Positions 13,401-25,400 of a stretch of DNA of 64,000 nt are shown here, in pieces. Positions within the stretch are counted from its first letter, which is position 1. Each line of letters opens with the position of its first letter. The notes under the pieces are model-generated. The model had not been told where the DNA came from and did not search any database. It saw nothing but the letters and a program-made list of their open reading frames with translations. This DNA comes from Cylicocyclus nassatus (lineage: Eukaryota > Nematoda > Chromadorea > Rhabditida > Strongylidae), in the NCBI GenBank assembly GCA_958299035.1, contig CATQJL010000112.1, positions 8,966,880-9,030,879 of the forward strand, given 5' to 3'. A program made the position numbers and the translations under genes.

Positions 13401-16400
13401 ACAGTTAAGGTTAAAAAAATTTTTTCACTTACTTTTACAACGCTATATAAACATTAGTATATGTATAAGCGACTACAAATATTTGTAAGGTTGCTTTGAC
13501 CCTCAAAAAGCCGTCTCCAGGCGAATCTTTACATTATTTTTATTTCATACCTTCCCCAGAATCCTACATGTAGGGCTTCCCATCATATACGTCCGGATTT
13601 ATCTGACAATCTTCAGACTTGCCTGAGAAGGTTTCTGGGCAACATACCAAAAATGACAGCGTGCTTTCTAGAAAATTCACGAAGGCGATCCAATGAATGT
13701 AAATTCAGAAGCTGACATCTTCGATCATGATAGGACCTCTCCAAAATATTTGTAGTTATCAGATAAAGTTGACCGTTTCAAATTTGAATTGTTTTATGCA
13801 GAGTTATGGGCATACATCTGCGTGACATTTCATGCGGACCACCCTGTAGGCTCTTTCTACCACGGTCAGAAATTTCACACCCTCTATTTCTTGGTCCTCT
13901 GGGCCCCTCCTAGCAATCCCCATATCGATAGCCGCTTTTGCTTGCTTTTCAACGATCAAAGCGATCGCCATTTTCAGTATTTGCTTATTCCATCCAATTG
14001 AGACGATTCTTTCACGCTGCGCTGCTCCCGTGGGAGTGTTCGAAATCGTTTGGAATTGCGATTCAGGCCTGAGCCGTTCATGCTAACCTGTTCTGCACTT
14101 TTTCAAATAATGCTCCCCATATCAATCAATTTGAATTAAAATAAATCGTCTAACTACTGCTTCATATTCTTTAGAACATGGGCTGTACCAATTTAACATT
14201 GGAAGTTGTGCGTAATTTTCTTTTTTGGCTAAGCCGAATGACTCAGTTCTCGAATAATCTTTTTGAGAGGCTAAGATCTTGCTGAAAATCAACACATTCC
14301 AAGGCCTCTTAGTTGGAAGTTTTTATTCTTCTCTTCTAAATGTGTAACGGTATACTCTTCTTTTCTAGCAAGCCCGCTTCATCAAAAATGATACTGTAAA
14401 ACTTTTTTTTTATCTATTTAAGCCATCTTGATTTGTTTGATGCACCACTGCATAAACTGAAGGCCACATGTCTGAAACATCTCTCAGTATTGACCGAAAT
14501 GGAATCTCAAAAAATTTCGTCATTGCATGTAGATTCTTTTGCTCCTTCTAAGGAGATTTTCATTTTTCTAGAGGGAAATCCTCATTCTTAAGGAATTTGA
14601 GCCGAATTTGGCACCTGTCAAAACGAGTGGCTCGGAAAAATTCCCATTGCAGTTTTCCATCTCTTGGCCTCCGAGTCCAGGCCTGTGCTTGAAAAGTCAA
14701 AAAAGTGCTTTCCATGGTGTTTTCAGGTCGTAGAGATGCCTGGAGGGGATGGGCGAGTGATCGCCACTAAGTCGCGATTGGCTGCCTGAGCCGATCAGCC
14801 AATTGCCGTCAAATTGAGTGGAGTTACAGTCTCCTGCGAACAGTCGCAGTTTTTGGCGGAAACCGCTCGCTACCCCTTCAGTGCTCTCCAAGGCTGGAAA
14901 ACGCCATGAAAAGCACTTTTTCAAATTTCAAGCACAGCCCTGAACTCAGCGCACCCAGAAGGCCCAGGAGAAATGGAAAGCTCATAATTGCAAGAAAATT
15001 TCGTAATTGCAAACCCGAGCCACTGCCTTCAAGGAACCGTCCACCCAGATTCTCGACTTCCATGACTTTTAAGTCGTTCGGGGGCCTTCTCATTTCCATG
15101 TGAAGTCGAGAAGCGAAAACCCCTATAATTCCCGTTTGGGAACGGGTTCTCCGAACGACGGTAACGGAATGGGCGGGCCTCCTGGAGGGGGCGGTGCCGC
15201 CTAGGGACCCTTATGCCTCTTCGTTCTTGCCTAGCGAATTTCTCGCTTCCGAAGCGACATTTTGCGCCACAACTTGGGCATTGGCTAGATAGTGGGCCCT
15301 ACTATCGTATGATATCAAAAGTCCAAGACATCTAATTTAGGTTGGACGGTGTCTCTAAACAAGCCCTTCAACACCATCTCATCCGACCTCCTTTCCTTAC
15401 TTTTATCCATGCAAACTAGCAAATTTGGGGTCTACCTCATGAACATTCTTAGCGTTCAAAGATCAGAATTTTACCAAGTCCTTCCCAAGGTCCAAAGTAT
15501 TTTTCTAATTCGAAATCACAAACACTGGTAAAAGGTCTGACTTGTAACCCGTTTGAAAGAACATTCCATCGTAATGACGCACTGCCTTTTACAGTAATTA
15601 CTCTTCGCTAAACTGCTTTTGCTTTGCTAAATATAGCAACAGACCATGCTTTTGTTTTGGAGTGTTTATGTAGTTATAAGTAGTTATGGAGATCAGAGAT
15701 CGATCGTTGCCAAAAGCAGCATCATTTCGGCTTGGTAAACATTGAAACTTTCCATTGAAAGGCTGACATTTCTTAGGTTCTCGCTAAGAAACTAAAATTC
15801 AATCCTCTCCAAACTTCTCACCATTTTTGTCCCTAAAAGCTCTTTTTCCATCTCGAAAAACTTCGCACCTTCGCCCCATCGTGCTATTCAACACCCGTTT
15901 TCAACCTGCGAAAAGTGCAAGAGTGAAATTTCGTAGAAGTTGACAGGCTCTTCAGTGAATAGAAAGTGTAAAAAGAACGCAGCATTATTGTCTGTGTGTA
16001 TGATGTCACCCGAAATAGCTGTGTGTGTATGTGGAGAACTCTCAAGAGCGCACAAAAGACGACGAACTTTCTCTCCTTTTTTACCCCTTTTGTGCACGAA
16101 TTGGGGCTCTTCAATTCTTTTTGGAGCCCCACACTGTGCTCTAATGTCACCTCGATGAATCAGTTAGCTTCGTTCGTTCCACTCATTTGCATCCGACGTC
16201 GTGTCAACCAATGTACAAATGTCAACTCTGCGTTAAATCATTGACTTTACAAAAAAGTTTTTTTATTTGCAAGCAAAGTAATGCTATTTTTGAGGTCATT
16301 TTGTATGCAATTCGCGGTTTCAGCGTTCACACAAAAAAGCTCGATATGTATCGCTTTTCGATCAGTGTAAGCGACGAGATAAACAAAGTAATCTCTGTAG

Positions 16401-19400
16401 TCGTAATTTCTTTCCCGTTTATAAACTGGAAGACAATTGAGCGCTTTTACTCATGCCCTCCTGACCGAGATTTGCTTGATACATAATATGGTAAAAAAAA
16501 AGAATTTCATTTTGGCATACATTGAGTCCTATACCTCTTTTCGGTGAGAGAATAGTCCCTAATCTTCAATATCACATATAATTTTTCCTAGACTCTTTTA
16601 TTATATTAGTGAGGATCTTATAGGATATCCGAAGACCGATAGTAACCTTTGATTCAACTGGCTTGGCGGCTGGAAATTGCCGCTCGCACGCCCAACGCGG
16701 TCTGCGTCTCTCTCTCGCGCGTGCTTTTTAATCGTTATCTAACCTCATTTACGTCACGAAGCCCCACCTTCCAGTCGCCAAGCCGTTTGAACCAAAGGGT
16801 ACTTTCTAGGTCTCTTTGTCATGCTGCAGTGGAAGTATAGACGAGTAATTTCTAAAATATGCAGAATTTTTTAGACTCAATAAACAACAAATTAAGGCCT
16901 GCCATTTCTTATATTTTCTTGCCGAAGCTAATTCTTAACAATCAAGCTCCCATGCTGTTACATGAGCAAAATCCGAAATTATCTCCAGCCACCATTTCTA
17001 TTCCTTATCCAGATTCAGTTGCTTTGTACCCTTTGATTCAACTGGCTTGGCAGCTGGAAGGAGGGGCTTCGTGACCTAATAAGGCTAGGTAATGATCAGA
17101 GAGCACGCGCGCGGGAGAGACGCAGACTGCGTTGCGTAGTGCGAGCGGCCTTCATTAGGTCACAAACCCCCGCCTTTCAGCCGCCAAGCCAGTTGAATCG
17201 AAGGAGGGGAAAAATAAGCGTCTCACTTTCTCGAGGAAAATTTTTGGATAAGCTTTTTTTCTCGTCTGTCCTTCAAAGATTTATTTAGGCAACACATTTG
17301 CAAACTGAGGAGCAATATGTCCTAGAGTATAAATAATCAATGACATCTGCAGTTTTACTGGACTCCTGCAAAATAGTGAACCAAATCCGCGCAAGCAGGT
17401 AGTCCATCTTCAGTCACACGTCATTCCTTATTAGAATCAGTTTCCACACTTTACGACGGTTGCCAAGACGATTGCCAGTTTCATTGCTTGACTTGCTTTC
17501 GAAAATTTGGCAAATTTGCAGGAAGAGAGGGGGTCGAATCATGTCTTTAACTTTGAAAAAGTTCATTCGTGACACTATTCAGAACATTAAAAATTGTTTC
17601 AAAAACAGATTCATGGATCTAGCGTCGAAACAGTGTTTAGTATGTTTTGTGTTGTTACTATGAAACAATGTCCTCATCTGTTTGATTTGAACAAGAACTA
17701 GTTCAAATCAATGGCGATCAATCAATCAATTAATCGATCATTTTACTCAACCACTGACACACAGTAATTAGAGTTGACTTGTTTATCATAATGGAGAGTT
17801 GCATTGTAATAGTGTATGCTTTTACCGACTTTTAGCTAATTCTTCCAGGCTTAATCATTTCTCTCAGCAAAACGCAGAAATCAAAATTGGGCATTTTTGT
17901 AAAAGAAACTTCAATAGGCTGCAGGTAGGGAGTAGAATACTTCCCTGCAGCTGAAATCACAGTATTAATATTATTAGGTTGGCGGATAATTTTTTTACAC
18001 TTTTCTTGTAAAATTCAAAATTCCAGAGGTTTTCTGGAAACTTCAGAAATCGCATCGTCTCTTTTATGGCAGCACTTTTATGGCAGCAGTCCCGTTAACA
18101 TGCGGAAACAAGGGATGAAAAACAAATTTAAAAAAATCAATTCGTCGAAAATTTTTCTTTTTGCTTGCATCGCGTAGAATTTGATACGGAGAGGTTGGAA
18201 GTAATTTTTGTACATTTTCAAAAAATTCTTTTTTATGTTAAAACGCGAATGTGCGATGACATGGCGCAACATGTAAACTATGGATCACACCCTGCCCGAA
18301 TACCACATCGTCCGGTCTCGTCCCGATCACTTGGAAGAATGCCAGCACGCTGATAAATGTCTCATAAAACGTACTCTCACCGATAAAGTGGGTGTTTTAC
18401 GCACGGACCGCGGATCTGACGCCGACGGGTAGATCTTCGCACCCCGTCAACAACCCTCAAAACTAAAAATTTTCGAAAGTTTCTTAGATTTTTAGTAATA
18501 AAAATAAAAGTGTAGCAGAAATTTTCCGCCAACCTAATACATCCACTAACATATTTTCCCTTGCTATGAGGCTTGGTGAGAAATGGAAAGAACGTTTAGA
18601 ATATTAAGAAAGCTTTTTCCCAGTCTCTCAATTTTTTTGGGAAAATTTAAGTAAACTATGAAATAAACAAATTTTAAAAAATCAGGTGAATTCTAATCGT
18701 GAATTATTGTAATCTATTGACAAACAAGACTGAGACATCTGTTAAGATTTAGCAGTCCCTGACACGAACATACGACGCATGAACAACTAATCCATCAAAT
18801 TGTTGTAAAATTCACTCCCCGTCCCCTCCTCCCCCGTCTCGTCCCCCCGATCTTATACAAACATCATTTTTCACTTTTCACCTAATCACTCTCTGGACCC
18901 GAGTGCAGACGACTATCAATTATCAGTTGTAGAAGTTCAATGGCTCACGCTGTCTTAGACGACGGGACCACATTAATTTTCGAAGAAGATGGGAATGGGG
19001 GCAGGGGTGGAGGGGGGGGGAGGGGAGGCGGGGGGGGGGGAAGAGTAACGCGTTGGCGCTACGTCAGTTCGTTTCATTGTCCTTGCTTAATGTGCTGCAA
19101 AAAACCAGTAACCAGTTTAGTCCCCCCCTTCCCCCCCCCCCCCCCCTCCCCCGCGCGCTTCACCACTATTTCCCTATCCCCCGTCTCTGCGCCACCCTAT
19201 TAGCATACATAACCGGCTATATATCTTCATTTCTGCCTTCTTCTCTGATTTTACGAGTTTCCAGTGCATTTACGGCCCTTGTCGTGTTTTCCCGAACAGC
19301 TGAGTGAGATTTCTTTTCGAAACACTCACCTCTTTTTCCCCTGAGAAATTGCCCGAACCTGAACCGGAATTTGCGTTCGGGGGATTATCCGCCCTAACAC

Positions 19401-22400
19401 CTTCAGCCTGTTATACCCCGAGCAAACAGCTGAGAGGCTGACGCAACAGTGCTTTTCCAAATATTAGAGAAGACATGAACTAAGTCTCTTATATGCTTGC
19501 TTTGCACTTATTTTCCGAAATCATGGAAAACTTCTATTTCAGCCCTCAAATTTCTCAAGCATTCTCAGGATTTTAAAAATTTTTCCAACACGTGCACTTC
19601 ACAAAACATGGAAATTTGTCGAATTTTCGTATCTGTTGTCGAGCTCGTTCTCAAAAATACATAAATTTCAAATTTACTCCGCTCAAAAGTCGCAAAAGGT
19701 CATCCATACTTTGAAAATTATAACTGAATGCTTTAAAAAGCGTGAAGATTTTCGAAATTTACCCTCCAGAAAATATAAAATCTGTTAAATGTTCATGCTC
19801 CAGTACGTATGATCTGTTTTTCGAATTTTTGTACATTAAAAGGAAATTTTTAAAATTTTTACTTCAGAAAATTCCTAAAAACTTATCACATTTCAAATTT
19901 CGCATCAAATCATGGAAAGTTCTCCGTTTCTTCATTTTACAAATCATCGAAATTTGTCGCAAGTTGGTCCTCCAGAAAACTGGAAATTTCTCCGATTCAA
20001 CTCTCTGAACTATACGATTTTCATTTTCTATCTCCACATTATCTTTCAAAGTTTTGTAACTCTTTTGATTTTTCCATTTCCCACTGAATAACATTTGGTT
20101 ATTCCATCCTTCAGAATATCCTTCAGAATATACTAGGAATTGCAGAAGTTTATCTTCTTTGAAACTGCTCAAACTTCTTCGGAAAATCTGATTATAGAAT
20201 TTTGTTCTCCCATAAAATTGGCAAATTTTCGGAATCTCTTTAGAATATGTGCTTTTCAAATTTTACTGCTTCTAAAAGTTTGATTTAGTCCTCATCAAAG
20301 ATGTTAAATCTTCGATTTGCAGTAAACACGAAAATCCTCGAACTTTTTACCCATAAAACATCGCAATTCGTCAACGAAATTTGCTAATTTCCATAATTCC
20401 ACTTCCCTTCTGTCCGCTTTTGATCCGTGGGGTGTTTTATTTACAGTGCACTGCCCAACTAATTCAACCTAAATCAGATTGACAGCTAGACTTACTGACT
20501 CATAACAAACAACAGCGTCTCCCTAGCCTTGAACTCTGGCGACCATCTGTAGCGCCACCTGATTGAGCGATCGTTGGACGAAGTCTAATCGCCAGGTGTT
20601 GAAAATCTGTCCATTGATTTTGGGCTTTGTGGATTTTTCGCTGTTGAAATGCTGCCGAATTGATTCAGTCGCGAAAATTTTACTAGAAAAATTTGGAACG
20701 TCAGGGTGTCTTATTTCAGTGGAAAAATCCGAATCGAGAATTTTTTGGCGAATTAATGCTGAAGACTCCAAAACAGCACTTTAGCAAATCACTGCTTTAA
20801 AGCCCATTTTATTTGTTATTTATTCCTGAACAGAGCTCTATATTATTTATAAATATTGTTTGAATGATTTGTCACTAGAATTGGACAGCTAATTTTATTC
20901 AATGGTTTGTAAGCAGAATTTCGAAACTTTTCTACATTCTGACGTTTTATTATTTTTAGCCTTACACGAAAAACTTACCGTTTCAAGTCGACTATATCTT
21001 TTGAGAATGCCCTGGTTAGATCGTTTCGTCGCAGTCTCAGTTCACATCCTATTTTTTTTTACAGTTTGAACTGAGATAAAAATTGTCTGCATCTTCTTCG
21101 CGTCTATTCTTTCCAGTACAATTTCTACAATGTTGGGCGCTTAAGAAGCTCGCCTCCTTCCTCATCGATGTAAGCTCCTCCCTCATGGCAATCTCCGCCT
21201 CCTCTGTCACTATATCTCACACGGCTTTGGAGTTTTGGAAATTTTCTTTCCAAAACCCAGTTTTAGAGTTTTAGAACTTGAAAGTTATTTGCATGAATTA
21301 TGAAAATGTGCAAGTGACTTGTTTATACTTGTAAATATTTCAAATAAGCTTCTGAAATTTTTTCAAAATTCGATATAGATTTGATTTAAATTTGATTTTG
21401 AACTTGTAAAATTTTTGCCATCGCACCCTGTTCTTCAGAAATCTCGGGGTTATGGGCAGAAAAAATTTTGAAAAACGTCCAAAAAAACTTTTCGAAATGA
21501 ATGGCTAACCTCTCTCATAATCACTCGAAAAAAATTTTTGTGTGTCCCCCCTTCCTCTCGCACGAATCCTGGGATCAGCACTGGATAGGTAGTATACTGT
21601 TGGTACAAGCTATGCAGAAAAACAAGATCATGTAAAGGATGATATTATTCATCTTACAACTTATGACTTTTGGTTCAACGCATATAATACTTCATCTATC
21701 TATATATCATTTTATTTATTTATTTTTTAATCCAAGAAATCTAAAAAATTAACAGTTTGTGGCTCCTGTAAACCACTCTTATTTTCGCTCTAATTTGTTT
21801 TTCGCATAAAGAAATTACCTTATGCAGCTTACATCTCAAGTGCCGATAAACCCCTGAAATCTGTATTACATGGTCATTCCCCGGGTATGTTCGCGAAAGT
21901 TTTAGGGAGTTGACAAACAACTGACGCGCGAGCTGCTGTTGTGTGATAACAAGTGTCCGTAATTTGGTTCCAGTGTGAATCGGATTGCGTTTTCTTTTTT
22001 TGTTTTTTTTTTCAAATCGCTGCTGCTGCAGGGCGGAGGAGATTTGGGAAAAAAACAAACAGAGTTTTTTCTGCTTTTGTGGGGTTTGCTTTTGCTGGAC
22101 CACCTCGTGCAGCGCTCCATCGTCAATATTTGCGCTTTGAAATGTGTCGAAGTGATAGGTGACGCCGATTTGAAGCCCCCAGCGATCTCTCATCAATAAC
22201 GCTCTCGTCAAAATTTGTGGATGATGGCTGGATCGCTGGCAACTATACGTTTCGGTCTAGGCAAATTATAGTTTGTTTCTGCAATTTTGTTTCATTTCTA
22301 AAAATTTGACAATAAAAACGATGGCTATCTAAGTATAATAAACTCTGGTTTTTCTGCGAGAAGCTTGTGAAAAATTTCTTTGCTAAAAAAACTATTTTTC

Positions 22401-25400
22401 ATTATGGCTGTGTATTGAATCTATTCATAATTTTTCTATTTTGAGATAGCTATTCATTCCAAATATCTCCTATTCTGTGAATAAAAAAATTTCCTTGCCA
22501 AGTAATATTTTGGTTTATTTTTGAAGCGGGAAATTTTTCATGTTTTTAGTATTGAATCGATGTTCTATTATTTTATTATTTTCTTCATTTATCACTTCAT
22601 TTTTTACTTAAAATATCATTATTTATTTATTTTTTGTATTTATTTGCTTATTTTCTTTACCTAATGCTTTTAATATTATAATTTTTTATTAATTTATTTC
22701 TTAATCATCTGCTCACTTCTTTTTTCCATTACTTACCTGATGAATTTTTGTAAATAGCAAACCATATCTACAAATTCCAACCCCAGTGAAGGTCTTACAA
22801 ATCTTCAGAATCCCCCTCAAGTCCCCAGAAATACTTCATTTTTGTTCCGCTGCACATTTTTCTGACATCTCGTGACTATTTTTCGCCCCACAGGAAAAAT
22901 TGCAGCGGAGAAAAATGAAGAAGAATTTACGGAAGTGACTCTGCAGAGTGGCTGTTAGCATCCAAATGACTTTTCACTTGCTCTTTGTTTATCGTCAGAT
23001 GTTTCTCGCATTTCTGAGATTTTTGGGGTTGTTCAGGCATTCCACGATTGTTTACAGTGTTATATGTTGACAGTCGAATCTGACTAAATATTTTTTTTGC
23101 CAAAAATTGGAAGAAAGCTTTTCGCCAAGCAGCGAGGACGACTCGAGTAGTTTCTCAGCTTTACCCAAAAAAAAACAAGCAATATCTCCATCTGAGTAAA
23201 TTTGGAAGCGTAAATATGGTATGTTATTGTCTACTGGTACCAAATCGGCGAAAAAATCGATTTTTGATGCTGCTTTCCGATCTGACCAATGAGCGCCCCC
23301 GAGTACGGTAGGAGAGTACGGTACGGCCCGGAGCTTAAAGTTGAATTTCTTGATCACGAATGAATCGTACGAGCTACCACTTGAGGATTAGCTTAGCTAG
23401 GGCCTTTTAGTCAATTTACACATAAGAAACCCAGCAATCCAAAACCAGATCTACTTGGCCACTCCTTCTAACCAAATTACACATAGGAGTGACCACATTT
23501 CTCTAGTCTGCTTTTCCTGAGCAAAAAACGCTTTTCTCCAGTGCAAAATGTACTCGTCTCGAGTTAATCCTTCGAGCAAAGACACATAGTAGAGGTGCTT
23601 GTTGCACTGTTAAAATCACTCTCTTCAGGTCTCTACGCACTCGAGTACAGCTCTCGTCGCGCGGCGTATTAGCAGTTGTGTACAGAGAGAAAGATAAAGC
23701 CTCTGTGGCAACAAACACCAATCAGCAAAAGTTGCGGATTTGCGAGGACGAGCAGGGGGGGGGGGGGGGGAGAATGGGGATAGGGGGTAGTGGGGAGGAA
23801 GTGTGACGAGTGTTCCTCAAAGAGGCTGTTAACTATAGTACTCATGAGAAACACTTTTGAAGAAGTATTCGCTAAATTTGATCTTTATAGTCCTAGATTT
23901 GACCGCGTGCTGATCTTACGGTGCTGACAACAATATCGCGTAGGAAATGGCCATAACCTCAAGCATACTTCACGCGATCAGTCGCGACGCGATCTGGCAA
24001 TTTGCCAGATGTCTCCAATTGCAACACCAGCAGACTACAAATGCATAGTGTATAACTTTTGCATATCGATGGAAACCTATCTTCTGCACATTCAGAAAGC
24101 GCTTTTATAAACAATTGGAGTATTGCCAAATCGCATCGCGACTGAGATCGCGTAAGGTATGCGCCTAAAACGCAAACTTGTAAGTGTGCGCTCTATTGTT
24201 AATTTTTGTGCGCAAATGTTATCAACACCTCAAGAACACTAACCATCAAATCAACCGAAATATAATGTTTGCACTTCTCAGTATTTGCAAGTGTTTTTAG
24301 CACCGCAAGAGCACTAAACAGTTGTAAAATCCATTCAACTAAAGTTTTTGAGACTTTTTTCAATGTTTTACGATAAAAATGCTAGTGCTATTGTAATAGC
24401 ATGAACTAAAATTTCCTGCACAGCACTCAACCATTGCGCTGACGTAGGATTGCAGACAGGTTTTTTTCGGCCATTTTGAACCATCTAGAAAATGCTATTG
24501 AGTCTTCACTTGACAGGTAAATGCACGAAACTAGAGAAACACTAAACACTAAAAATTTTGAAGATGTACGTATTGGATTACTGAAGCTCACGGCAATTGT
24601 TCTTGTTGTGCATTTGCACATATTGCCACTCGTACTCGAACTATGATCACATTTCGCAGCCAAAACAGGGTGACTTACTGACTGTTACAGGTCCTGACAG
24701 GATATGCTGACGTGTCTTGTTGGTAGGCGGGGTTTGCAGTTGCGTGCGTTTTGTATAGCCGCCCTCCGCGTCTGCTTCTTCTCCTCCCTCTCCTCCCCCT
24801 CCCAATCACCGGAACTTCCGCAAGGCAAGCAAAATTTGCAGCGGTTCCGCAGGATTTTGTTTACTATTATAAAAGTGGAAATGTTAGACTGGCTGAAAAC
24901 GGGGACTTCCGCAAGGAGGTTTTCACAAAAGGTTGCGGAAATTCCGAAATGTCAGTGGTTCCGCAGCACCTCATCTGGGAACTTCCGCAGCACATTTACG
25001 GAACTTCAAAAAGACCATTGTTTTTTGTTATCTTTTCCTTTTCAAGGACAAAGATCAAGACAAATCTTTAGTACTTTTATCCTATTGAAAATGCCCAATA
25101 ATATTTTGGCTCCTTCACTGCTACATGCATAAGTTCATGCTCCAAGCCGTTGTAGTACTCTTTCCGTGTGTAAATAGACTAATAATGACTATTACACAAC
25201 TATTCAGTACCAGTTTCTTCACACCACGGGATCGAAGTCATCGTGTACATATATTACAATGTAAAAGCGGAAAAAACGAACATGGTGTTTTGTAACGAAC
25301 AACTGGTTTGAAAAGCCAGGCACTCTAGGCGTCGATCGGTTGGTTGCTGCTGACGCTGGTGCGGATTCATTTCACATCTAGATTGCTAAATGTTCTCATC

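Noticed and set aside
15337..15360. Solo TTTAGGTTGGACGG resembling the tips of family B
   Set aside because: No inverted partner within 1.5 kb, so no element can be defined.
18290..18340. Faint resemblance to 5S rRNA
   Set aside because: About 30 bases look similar by eye, but the rest does not fold or align as 5S. An open frame with a splice donor explains the composition better.
19864..20259. 131-codon minus ORF
   Set aside because: It lies in a degenerate low-complexity repeat block where long frames arise easily.
21741..22211. 156-codon minus ORF with Gln/Lys-rich stretch
   Set aside because: No domain, no splice context, and opposite-strand ORFs of similar quality overlap it.
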